Shown: positions 55,026 to 64,000 of the stretch, in pieces
Position numbering within the stretch: the stretch's first letter is position 1
Layout: every line of letters starts with the position of its first letter
NCBI GenBank assembly: GCA_034769895.1
Contig: CM068370.1
Span: 35,911,747-35,975,746 of the forward strand
Direction of reading: 5' to 3'
DNA: 64,000 nt
Source: Magicicada septendecula
Lineage: Eukaryota; Arthropoda; Insecta; Hemiptera; Cicadidae
Program-made: the position numbers and the translations under genes
The notes under the pieces: model-generated
What the model was told of the DNA's origin: nothing
The model's input: the letters and a program-made list of their open reading frames with translations, nothing else
Databases searched by the model: none

Positions 55026-55414
55026 TCTGCCAATTGTAGTTTCATGTCCTCTAAGACATGGTTTCCATTTAGAATTTTTGTCATCCTAGTTCGGGAATTA
55101 CAAATATATAAATACTTTCGGGCATTAGGGTCTTCCTGATTAAGTTTAAACCAAGCCAGAAGTTTGGACTTGGTGGCTTTTTGCTGTACAGCTTCAGCTT
55201 CCTTGCCTGGTATAAAACATATTGTATGCTTGTCCTCAAGGTGGACATTTAATCTTTCCACATGATCAGTTTGGTGGTGCATTTTGTATTCCCTGAGCCT
55301 CCAGCATGCTTCAGGTGAACTTACATATCGGGTCTCCAAGTAATTTTTTACTTCGTCCCATAGTAGCTTCCTGTTCTGTGGGAACAGTAACGAATTGAAT
55401 ATTTGCACAGTCAT
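55013..55414 (-). pseudogene. Helitron Rep-to-helicase linker
   Basis: 133 codons: SSPEACWRLREYKMHHQTDH, VERLNVHLEDKHTICFIPGK, AWFKLNQEDPNARKYLYICN. This is the conserved 'EA-WRL-F-MH---P-V--L-VHL' segment after the Rep tyrosines in animal Helitrons. It overlaps the start of the helicase piece in another frame. Confidence 0.85.
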
Positions 55415-55955
55415 GCCCCTTGTAAACGTATTTGAACAGGTATTTAACGCTTTGAATTGAGCTACAAATCTCTACGTTAATGTGAGCGTTGTATTTCAGA
55501 GACAGGTATGGGTTGTATGGCACCACCCATCTGTTATCCACTTTGTTTCCCCCAAGTTCAGCAAAGTTACCATCATCTCGGCGTTGATATTTTGGGTAAC
55601 CATTGACATTGCTGTTGGTCTCGGCACAGAAATCTTTTGGGAATTCTTTTGTGCATTTGCCGTTTTCCATACACGGTGCGTTTGGATTTAATGGACCACA
55701 TGGGCCGTGTATTATACAGGATTTTACAATTTCATGTAGCCTCAGGTGGGCATCTTTATCAGGGAGTTCTGCACAGACAATTTTGTCAATTCTTTCATTC
55801 TCCCAGACTTTGTCTTCCGGGGCCATGAATAGCAATATGTGCCCATGTGGTAGACCACGTTTTTGGAACTCGGTCACGTGGAGCATAGCCCTAACACGTC
55901 CAAATCTATGGTGTTTGGTTAAGTCTTCAAGTAGCAATTTCAAATACTCAAACAC
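55311..55955 (-). pseudogene. Helitron Rep (HUH endonuclease) catalytic part
   Basis: 214 codons. HVTEFQKRGLPHGHILLF carries the HUH motif as HGH at residues 37-39, which binds the metal ion. The two-tyrosine motif is in KYLFKYVYKGHD (Tyr at about 172 and 176), the residues that attack and hold DNA ends. A cysteine-rich stretch CIIHGPCGPLNPNAPC lies between. All catalytic residues of this part look intact although the whole protein is broken. Confidence 0.9.
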
Positions 55956-56023
55956 TCAAACACTCTTGCTACTAAATCAGGCCGGTCGCATGGTTGCTGA
56001 CCGGGAAGTAAGATTTCCCTGAT

Positions 56024-56479
56024 TTACCTCCATTTAGGATTGCACGTGAATGTTACAAATAAGTCAGGTTTGCAATATTTCCTGACCATGGCCATAGCAA
56101 CTTGGTAATTTTGAGCCATATTTCTTGGACTCCCTTGGAAGGTTGAAGGCAATATAACTTTCTTTCCAGTCAATATGTTAACGTCCTCAAAATTGTGGTT
56201 GTTCACAAATCGGTGAAGAACATCATAGTCTTCAGCTCTTACTGTGTTTTGATTTTTTCGAAACCAATTCAAACGGTTTGCCTCGGTCTTGCAATAGGCA
56301 TCAACCATGAATTGGTGAGTCAGCTTTCCTGCGTTGAGGAACTCGTTAAACTTTCCATCGGGAATGACAAAATGGTTTGAATACCATTGAAGCTGGGACA
56401 CATTTCCTTGACCAACAGCTTTCTTCAGATCTGTGGTCCACCCTGAATCCCCATATGGGAAAAGCAAAAGGTAGCACAT
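56024..56479 (-). pseudogene. Helitron-like N-terminal domain, second part
   Basis: 151 codons: YLLLFPYGDSGWTTDLKK, LTHQFMVDAYCKTEANRLNW, ILPSTFQGSPRNMAQNYQVA, PDLFVTFTCNPKW. This matches the Helitron_like_N region that precedes the HUH motif; LPSTFxGSPRxMxQxxQDA and FTxTCNPxW are its usual signatures. Confidence 0.9.
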
Positions 56480-57159
56480 TGGGTCACAGAGTTGGATAGG
56501 ATCAGGTTGGATATATTTTGTAAAATTCCGCTTTTCGGATAAATTGTAATATCCCGATTTTCTGGGGGTGCATCATCTGCACTGTGAAAAACGGCAGCAA
56601 TTTCTCCTCTGGCAGTGGGAGCGTTGGTTCTGCCGGGGAGCACATTATTTACTCTTTCTCTCAAGAAAGTCACGCTACATTCAATTGGCTTTCGGTTTTC
56701 CTGATTTGCCTTTACCATTTCGTCTTGTTCAAATTTGAGCATGTTCTTGTATTCTCTAGAGAACGGATTGATATCTCCAAAACGTTTCTGGAGGTTCTCC
56801 ATTACGACATGAATGCATCCATTGTTTGCTTGATTGTTCATTCTTTCTGTCAAGGCTTGGGCCGAATCCAAAATGTACAGTTGGGCATACTTTGGTAATT
56901 CACCTTGATTTGGGTGTAATGCAGATGTAGCGTGATAAATTTGCCCATGGATTCTGTAACCAAAAGGACCTGAACGTCTGGTCACTGATTGGTCAACTTG
57001 TGCTCCCATTGAGGCAAACGCCATTGCACTGTTGTAGGATCTTATGTTTTCCATGAAATTTTTGGAATTTGGATCAGATCCATTCATGTAATTTGTAATG
57101 AAGGGATGCATTCGTATTTCATCTAATGCAATGGTCCCTTTATGGCAGCAATTTGACAT
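56425..57159 (-). pseudogene. Helitron-like N-terminal domain, first part
   Basis: 244 codons with IRSYNSAMAFASMGAQVD, GPFGYRIHGQIYHATSALHP and PKYAQLYILDSAQALTERMN, the standard Helitron block 'YN-A-aFtS-G---D---GPY-FrI-GqIyH--g-L-P'. It overlaps the next piece in another frame. It should follow a CCHC-type start, of which SNCCHKGT remains. Confidence 0.9.
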
Positions 57160-57229
57160 TAATTCATTTTTGAAATGCGTGGCATTGCAAAATGGACATT
57201 TAGCGTTCAGTTAAAGAAATTAACTTTCT

Positions 57230-57538
57230 TCAATTTCGTCTTCATTGAAGTTATCGGGAAGCAAAGCGGTGTTGCGGGATCGGACATATCTACTCAGACG
57301 TCCTCTTTGATGTTGGCGTGCAACCCTTTGTCTTTCAGCGTTTGCCTCGCGCTCTTGTTGAAGTTGATTTTGTGACATGTTTTCTCTGTTGCCGGTGACT
57401 TACAGCATTGGCTTCACATTCTGCTTGAAGCTGCTCTTCTGACATGGCCGCTCTACGGCGTCTTTGAGCTTCAGCATTACGTGCTTTTTTTGCTGCAATT
57501 TCTTCAGCAGTTGGTGGTTGCTGGCGTTTAGGAGGCAT
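57230..57538 (-). pseudogene. Helitron protein N-terminus
   Basis: Starts MPPKRQQPPTAEEIAAKKAR with the basic, alanine- and arginine-rich repeats (QRRRRAAMSEEQLQAECEAN) common at the start of animal Helitron proteins. In another frame it continues NQLQQEREANAERQRVAR and SRYVRSRNTALLPDNFNE. The ATG at 57538 is the likely original start. Confidence 0.75.
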
Positions 57539-57616
57539 ATTTGATCGTATTTCATTACTTATTCATTGGATCATCAGAAATACGTATAAACATAAATATC
57601 ACAATTAAAACATATA

Positions 57617-58018
57617 CAGAAATATAGGACAATTACAAAATATATAGACGTACCTGTATACAAAATTACAAAACATATCAACACAATCGCATAGTAAAAA
57701 CTTTAAAAACTATAGGAACGGATAAATGTATACATTCGATGCCGGTAAGTATCATTTGTTTATTTACTTGTTACTATGGTAACATACCGATGACTGACAC
57801 AATACCTACCGCGTTATATTATACAGAAATATAGGACAATTACAAAATATATAGACGTACCTGTATACAAAATTACAAAACATATCAACACAATCGCATA
57901 GTAAAAACATTAAAAACTATAGGAACGGATTCGATGCCGGTAAATATCATTTGTTTATTTACTTGTTACTATGGTAACATACCGATGACGGACACACTAC
58001 CTAGCGCGTTATATTATA
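57617..58018. repeat. Tandemly doubled Helitron 5' end
   Basis: Unit 1 is 57617-57823 (207 bp) and unit 2 is 57824-58018 (195 bp). Both begin 'cagaaatataggacaatt' and end 'cgcgttatattata' or 'accgcgttatattata'. They differ by a 12-bp gap and a few bases. Confidence 0.9.
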
Positions 58019-58020
58019 GA

Positions 58021-58436
58021 TATCACATATAACGTGTACTCTAAAAATGCTTTAAAAAGCACGCACAAAATATAAGCCACAAATGCTCTGCAGACAACGG
58101 CAAGAACACGTCATAAATTTACATAACTTTCCTTTTTATTACAGGAAACAGTAGGATTACTGAATGATCAATCACTAACTTACTTCGAAACGTAGTTCTA
58201 AATCATTGTCTCTAAACTTCATACACTATTGTCCTAAGTTTCAATTTATAACGACACCTGTTTAGATAAATGAAACAGATCGGTTGGTTAACTATCGGGT
58301 CAGAACTCACCGTCTGATGAATCCAAAGCGAAAACATAAATTTAATTATATAGTGCGTGTTGCATAATCATGACAACGACAGCGATATAAAAATTAATAG
58401 ATTTCAAATGATTTCTATACGCAGAACACTTCAAAT
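58021..58436. other. No gene seen
   Basis: AT-rich flank of the Helitron with no recognisable element ends. Confidence 0.4.
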
Positions 58437-58845
58437 AAGACAAGGAAATTCATCAAGATAAAATTCTATAAAGTAATGGCAACACTTGTTTTAACTTATG
58501 GAAGTGAAACTCGGACGATGACGAGAAATGATGAACGAAGTGAAATGAACTTCTTGAAGAAAACCAAAGGTTGCACCCTTAGAGATCAAATACGAAATGA
58601 AGATATAAGCACTGATCTAAATGTATATTCTATGGCCAGTAGAGTAAGGGAAGAACAAATAAAATGGAGGCAACATATCGAGAGAATGGAAGATATGAGA
58701 CTACCTAAACAAGTAATACGATACAGACCTCAGGGAAGACGAGATATAGGTAGACCAAGGTAGAGATGGCTTCAGTGAAGTCGGAACAGGCTGTAAGGCT
58801 ATATCTTGGCGTGGTGAAGGAGAAGAAGTGTTGCATAACTTAGTA
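58437..58845 (+). mobile_element. LINE 3' fragment, family C
   Basis: Open over 95 codons: VLTYGSETRTMTRNDERSEM, NFLKKTKGCTLRDQIRNEDI, VREEQIKWRQHIERMEDMRL, PKQVIRYRPQGRRDIGRPR, followed by RWLQ after a stop. Ends 'ggtgaaggagaagaag'. 5'-truncated at about 58437. Confidence 0.82.
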
Positions 58846-59449
58846 GTGACTCAAACAATAACATTATCTGTTTCTGTACCAATTAGCGTAGAAGCACGTC
58901 CAGAACACAACGTCTTTTTAAAATGACGATGACAATAAAGAACAACAGCATTGATCACATTGTTATTTGCCACTTGTTAGCAATCCAGAGACAACTGTTG
59001 AGTAAGATATTTAACTTGGCCCTAGTCCAGAAACCTATAGCATTTCGTCAGTGAATGCTAATCATCTGCCAAAACGATGATCCATTCATTTTATAATAAA
59101 ACGGCCACACTTCCCGAGTCGATAAAGTTACTCAGCGTATTTATGAGACACTTATAGAAATCATAATTATCTGAAAACAATGAAAGAATAAGGAGTTGTA
59201 TATAAATTGGTGTGTGTGCGTGTGTGTGTGTGTTTGTGTTTATGTGATGCTTAATGACGGAACTCGTTAGAGTTCCCGCAACGCGTGTGCGTGTAGGGGG
59301 GCGGGACAATAAGTACGACTGAAAATTTACGTTAAAAAAAATCTCTCAGACACGAAAGCGTTGTGCAAGACCTTAGGTCTGTTTGGTGACAGCTGGAGAG
59401 ACAAGCTGTAATTTTCGTGTTTATTACAACACGCGGTCGATACACACAG

Positions 59450-59515
59450 TCTCACTCTCACTCTCACTCTCACTCTCTCTCTCTCTCTCTTTCACACACA
59501 CACACACACACAGAG
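59450..59515. repeat. (CT)n/(CA)n microsatellite in left arm
   Basis: CTCTCA/CTCTCT then CACA units; the mirrored (GT)n/(GA)n run lies at about 62395-62445 in the right arm. Confidence 0.85.
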
Positions 59516-60093
59516 TTATGTACTGTTTTAGGAAAAGAAACAGTCGTTTTCCAAACTTGACTTACGGAATCTCGAATCCAAGCAGACGTCATTCTCATAA
59601 ACATATCTCTATGGTCAGTTTGAATTGTCAAAACTCAGTTTGTTCAGTAAAAACGACGTCTTATTTAAAATTGACTCCAGACGTTTCGACCATCTATGAT
59701 ATACCATCCTCATCTGACTCATCTTATGGTGATCCACGTGTACTAGGCGTCTGAGAATTCCAAATTATAGGCTGCACAAAATACGTCTTTACAATTTTGT
59801 GAACATAAGCAATAAAAAAAAGGAAAAGGTAGAACAAGAGGAAATTAATTTAATCCCTTTCTAGCGTTAACCATCTCACCTTGTCTTCTATTCTCTCACG
59901 ACTTCTCACGAAGATTTGTGCACTCTTAGCTCTTCCTTGTGTCTAGGTCTTCCCCTTTTCCGTTTGCCTTGTGGCGTCTCTTCGAATATTTCTTTTGGCA
60001 TCCCTATTGCATGCATTCTAGGTTTACGTTCGGCCCACGTTAGTTGTTTTTCTCTAACCATCGACTGTAGTGTTGTCTGCTTTTATACATGTT

Positions 60094-60402
60094 CTAATAG
60101 AAGCAATTCTTCTTTACCAGTACAGGCCTAACATGAGCCCTGGCTTCCAACACCAATCTTCTAGAAAGTCTCCTATCCATTGCCACCTCAGTGTAGTCCC
60201 TCACGTACATTCTTCTTTGATCTTCCAAAACGTCATTCAACCACCTTATCCTAGGTCGGTCCCTCTGTCTGCTTTTATAGACTTGAGCCCTCAGGATTTT
60301 GTTTGGCATACGCTGATCATCCACTCTAGGCGACCTAGCCATTGTATTCGTTGAGCCTTTATGAATCTTACAATGTCCTAACGATTCAATTAGCAAGCTC
60401 AT
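60094..60402 (-). mobile_element. LINE 3' fragment, family E (open frame)
   Basis: 102 codons: [80 protein letters not shown]. The least decayed family E tail here and the reference for the copies at 7004, 17626 and 47480. Ends at a TTC-rich edge near 60110. Confidence 0.8.
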
Positions 60403-60539
60403 GATTCCTCATGATTCTTCAAGCTCTGTCTTCAAGCAAAATTTAGTAGGAGGAACAATATTGCAAAAAAAGACATATCTATGGACGTCGGTTTTTGGTT
60501 TTGATTTTCCATCAAAAACTGGCAGATGTGTCTTCCAGA

Positions 60540-61290
60540 CCAGTTTATGATGGTCACACTACAATTGACACTTTGTTGTTTGCGGACAGGCTATTCTGTT
60601 GGACTCTGAAAACAGATTGCAGATAGGTATACATTTGTTTAATGGAATCTGCAAAGACTCTGGATTGCAGATATCCACAATTAAAACCAAGGTGATGGAT
60701 TTTTGTGTAACTGATTCCGTACGGGCAAAAATTGTTATAGATGGTACTGTCCTGGAACAAGTTAGCAGTTTTGAATACCTGGGCTACAGTGTGTCTTATA
60801 ATGCAAGCAACGATGTGGTGAATAAGTTGCATAAGTTCAACCTTATGTGCGGGACCATCAGGCGAACCCTCCAGTCAGCAAGTAAAGTAACACGCCTAAA
60901 ATTCTACAAGGTCACGGCTCTTCCCACACTTCTGTGTGGGTTTGAGAATTGGACTTTAACGAAAGCCCAGGCCAGTCGCATCCAAGCGGCTGAAATGAGA
61001 TTTCTCAGGCACGTGGCAGGGTATACTCTCCATGATCGTAGAAGAAACACAGATATACGGTAGGAACTGAATATTATGAGTATACTCGACAGGATCGCCC
61101 AGTATCGGCTGAATTGGTGGGAACATCTTTGCCGTATGGATGACTGCCACATCCCCAAAGAACTCTGGAACTATAAGCCGAGGCGACGGAGAGGTGCGGG
61201 ACGTCCGATGAAGAGCTGGAGTGACCAGCTTCAATCTTTGCCTATTTGAGGACGGAACAAACCATTCTTGGTTTAAACTTTAAGGATGAC
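60540..61290 (+). mobile_element. LINE 3' fragment, family A (longest copy)
   Basis: An open 154-codon frame at 60599-61063 begins after a damaged palm box ('TLLFADRLFCWT') and reads ISTIKTKVMDFCVTD, VLEQVSSFEYLGYSVSYNA, HKFNLMCGTIRRTLQSA, RIQAAEMRFLRHVAGYTLHD. A single stop separates it from LNIMSILDRIAQYRLNWWEH, LCRMDDCHIPKELWNYKPR. Ends in a GAT-type run near 61285-61302. Confidence 0.85.
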
Positions 61291-61791
61291 GATGTTGATG
61301 ATGATTTTCGATCAAAAATTTCAGCTTCGTGGTCAGCGCAAAACAAAAACACGGGAACAGGATTCAGTATCGTAAGCTATGAAGAAGTAAAAGCAGACGG
61401 AAGTGAAAACGGTAGTAGTAGTAGTAGTAGTAACGCGCTCTACGTGTTGTGGAACTTCCGCGTTTGGCGACCGCAATTACGGAAAAACTGCCCAACTGTT
61501 GTTACCGGAACAATGGACAAACACAAACAGATGTGACTGTGGTACAAGTCGTCTTTAATTCACACCTTTAAATAGGTTGACATTTCAATTGTTTGTTTAA
61601 ATTGATTCTCTATAAAAACATTTACTGCGGAGGAATTACAACCACTTCCATCCACTTTCGTACAGTCTTATTTCAGACGTGTTTTTAATTAAACGTTTCT
61701 TCCTCTTGTTCTGTGTCTTTCTTTTTTTATGTTCATAAAAGTGTGAAAAGGTATTTCGTACATCCTATAATTTGGAATTATCAGACGCTAC

Positions 61792-62128
61792 CAGGGACGT
61801 ATTTACAGGGGGAGGGGCGAACGGGACCAGACCCCCCCCCCAGAGGCTCAAAAAAGTCGACGTTTTTTGTTAGTATCTTAATTTGTAGGCTCTTTTATTA
61901 TTTTTTTTCAGCTACTAACTCTTTTTTAAATATACAAACAAGTTTATTAAACAGCAGTTGCGTCTACATTTACAATATGAAATTTACGAAAAGATTTCAG
62001 TTGTTATCACATATTTTTCAACCACTTTAAAGATAGTAATGTTGATTAGTTTTACCTGTTTTGTTTTGTATGAAGCCGACTCGACTGGATCCTGAACCCC
62101 CTCAGACCAAATTCTAGATACGCCACTG
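61792..62128 (+). mobile_element. hAT-type MITE, family H1, exact target duplication
   Basis: CAGGGACGTATTTACAGG at left and CAGTGGCGTATCTAGAAT inverted at right, with exact GACGCTAC duplications at 61784-61791 and 62129-62136. Interior collinear with 7724-8119 but 60 bp shorter. The cleanest copy of the family. Confidence 0.9.
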
Positions 62129-62663
62129 GACGCTACGACACTTGGTTCGCGGGAGATGCATTCCAGATGATAGACACAGCCTATCAAGTGAAGAAACCAC
62201 ATCATAGATGGGAGAAACGTCTAGAGTCAATTTCAATAATAAAATGTCGTTTTTACTGGAAAAAATTGTGTTCTGACAATCCAAACTGTCCACAGGTAGT
62301 CTATGTTTACGAAAAAGTTGTCTGTTTGGATTCGAGATTCCGTAAGGAAAACGAGTGTTTCCGCACCTAAAACAGTACGTAACTCTGTGTGTAGCGCGCG
62401 CGCGCGTGTGTGTGTGTGAAAGAGAGAGAGTGAGAGTGTGAGAGATACTGTGTGTATCCATGGGGTGTTGTAATCAATACGAACATTACAGCTTGTCTCT
62501 CCAGCTGTCACTAAACAGGCCTCTTAAAGTCTTGCACAACGCTATAGTGTACGAGAGTGATTTAGAGATTTTGTTTTAACATAAATTTTCAGTCGTGCTT
62601 ACTGTGCCCCCCCCCCTGCACACACCCGCGTTGCGGAAACTCTAACCGGTTCCGTCATTAAAC

Positions 62664-63979
62664 ATACAATAGAAGGTGTCCACTGATTATAAATTATTGT
62701 TATCAACTATAAATTATATGTTATAAATTAAATTATGTATTTAATATTATAAAATATAAATGTAAACTATAACAATACCGTATATGTAATGCTTATAATT
62801 TATTATAAGTGACTATAATTAATTAATATTACAGTTAAATATTAATACATAAACGGCAGTTAAAATACTCTCGAAACATTGTAATTTTATACAAAAATAT
62901 ATATTCTGGTGTAAAAGTAACAAATGTTATATATGACATTAATAAATACAATTAATTAAAATTATACGAAAGTTCTGTCAATGTGTGTTACCTTACTTGA
63001 GACATAATTCGATTATGTATGCTCATACATACAAAGTGTGTAAGCTCATCGTCAGCCAACTTTTAAAGAAAAAATCTTAATATTAAGTAACTCAAAATAA
63101 ATGTCTTAATATTAATAATAACACATTAACTTAAAGTACTAATTAATTAATACACCAAGAAGAGAGACTTTTCCAAGATAAAATTATAGCCTATAGTTTT
63201 AACCATATAAATTACGAACTATTTATAAGCCTTTAATGATTTTGTTTAAGTTAAAGGTGTGTTATTCGTAATTTCAAATTTACAAAAATGAAAAAACCGT
63301 ACAGTTTTATTCTACAAAAAAAACGAGAATTGCTAACTACACCATATTACTGACAAACATATTATCATAGTACGTTACTTCTGTCAGATGTTTTGCCCAT
63401 GTTGCGATGATACTAACAGATTGAGCCTCCAAAAGAAATGTCTGTGAAAGGGGAGAAATTAACGCTGCAATCAGAACTACAAAACTGTATTGGCAGACGA
63501 CGTTGAGTTACTTTCTGTAATTATAAGAGCCCAATCGATAACAGAAAGAAAGTTAAGCCATGCGTGGAAGACGAAATCTTCCAGGTTTGAAGCAATGGAT
63601 ACGAGAAAGGTGTGGAGAAAGATGTTAAAGATGAGTTGGACAGAGGGTATAACGACATAGAATTTATAAGTAGAAGAGGAAAGATTTACACGTAATCAGA
63701 AATTGCAGGTGTAATGTGTACTTTGTACATTTATTAAGTCCAAGTGCTGAGAACAATCTAAGCCGAGAAAAAATTCTTAGTTGATGTGCAGGCGATGATG
63801 GAGCCTTGAAGGTACTGAAAACAAACGACAAGAGAACAAATCTTCCTAACCAGAAACAGAGACGCATTCTCATCATCACAGTGATGAGAACAGAGGTTTT
63901 AGATTAATAAATTACGTTACCACAAACATGTAAAGTCACGGTACTACAAACGGACTCAGAATATAAGGAGGGATGGGAG
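62664..63979. other. No gene seen; very AT-rich
   Basis: From 62670 to 63330 the sequence is mostly TTATAA/TAAATT-type low complexity. 63380-63900 is more complex, with a faint LINE-like patch near 63540-63620 ('aagccatgcgtggaagacgaa'), but nothing firm. The 71-codon minus frame at 63664 is not convincing. Confidence 0.4.
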
Positions 63980-64000
63980 CAGGGCCGGATTTAAGGGTAG
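63980..64000 (+). mobile_element. hAT-type MITE end, cut by the window edge
   Basis: CAGGGCCGGATTTAAGGG matches the H4 end at 50474 (CAGTGCCGGATTTAAG). Only 21 bp are inside the window. Confidence 0.5.

Larger units (their letters stand above)
52964..58020 (-). mobile_element. Helitron, full span, coding region broken
   Basis: Read on the minus strand, the element starts TCTATAATATAACGCG at 58020 after a host A and ends GTACTTCAGCTAG at 52964 before a host T, as expected for insertion between A and T with no duplication. A hairpin ACCCG / CGGGT with a 9-nt loop lies 11 nt inside the CTAG end, the Helitron terminator. The 5' end region is tandemly doubled. Between them are Rep and Pif1-like helicase parts in at least six frame segments. 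Confidence 0.93.
59243..62663. mobile_element. Large inverted-repeat structure with nested elements
   Basis: Left arm about 59243-59693 and right arm about 62207-62663 are inverted copies: TTAATGACGGAACTCGTTAG outward, then CG-rich, CT/CA-repeat, 'agttaygtactgttttagg', 'ctctagacgtttc' blocks in the same order. Each arm keeps a foldback-type core with GAAACGTCT. Between the arms are a family E LINE, a family A LINE and an H1 MITE. No transposase of its own is visible. Confidence 0.6.

Noticed and set aside
53313-56898. Plus-strand frames of 60-140 codons over the Helitron
   Set aside because: Antisense shadows of the Rep-helicase segments.

Overview
The window looks like nuclear DNA of an arthropod, most likely an insect with a large, AT-rich, repeat-laden genome. 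A cockroach- or termite-like insect is my guess from the style of the LINE proteins, not something the sequence proves. I find no bacterial gene organisation, rRNA, tRNA gene or CRISPR array. Almost everything recognisable is mobile-element DNA. One plausible piece of host gene is a 100-nt first coding exon with a signal peptide and a GTAAGT donor at 1105-1204.

Layout. 1-8 kb: LINE 3' pieces, the host exon candidate and foldback fragments. 7.7-14.5 kb: a dense nest of small DNA transposons, with hAT-type elements carrying 8-bp target duplications, a hAT copy interrupted by two later insertions, and a Merlin (IS1016-like) derivative with an open transposase N-terminus. 16.6-17.1 kb: a palindromic element with an 11-bp target duplication. 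18.4-26.4 kb: a young LTR element with 2.6-kb near-identical LTRs, a tRNA primer site and one 505-codon frame but no visible pol. 28-38 kb: more LINE tails, palindromic elements and a TTAA-flanked piggyBac-like MITE. 39-44 kb: hAT MITEs, a pogo/Tigger relic and LINE tails ending in triplet repeats. 45-50 kb: LINE copies, one split by a 1.2-kb P-like element with 32-bp inverted repeats and 8-bp target duplications. 51.8-52.2 kb: a three-unit tandem repeat. 52.96-58.02 kb: an end-to-end but frame-broken Helitron on the minus strand. 59.2-62.7 kb: a pair of ~450-bp inverted arms with LINE pieces and a hAT MITE between them.

The most interesting signal is shared by many otherwise different foldback elements. 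It is a core of the form CTGANGA, one extra T, a stem, GAA, then a self-complementary block such as ACGT, ACGCGT or AGCGCT, then one base, with the flanks able to pair across the whole unit. This is the layout of a hammerhead ribozyme with a palindromic stem III that could close only as a dimer. Three palindromic carriers also have 11-15-bp flanking direct repeats and an unpaired tail of 23-41 nt on one side only. That fits reverse-transcription-type insertion and recalls Penelope-like elements more than cut-and-paste MITEs. Ribozyme activity and the Penelope link are inferences.

The genes do not form a pathway. The window records layered transposition, and several insertions can be ordered by nesting and by empty-site comparison.
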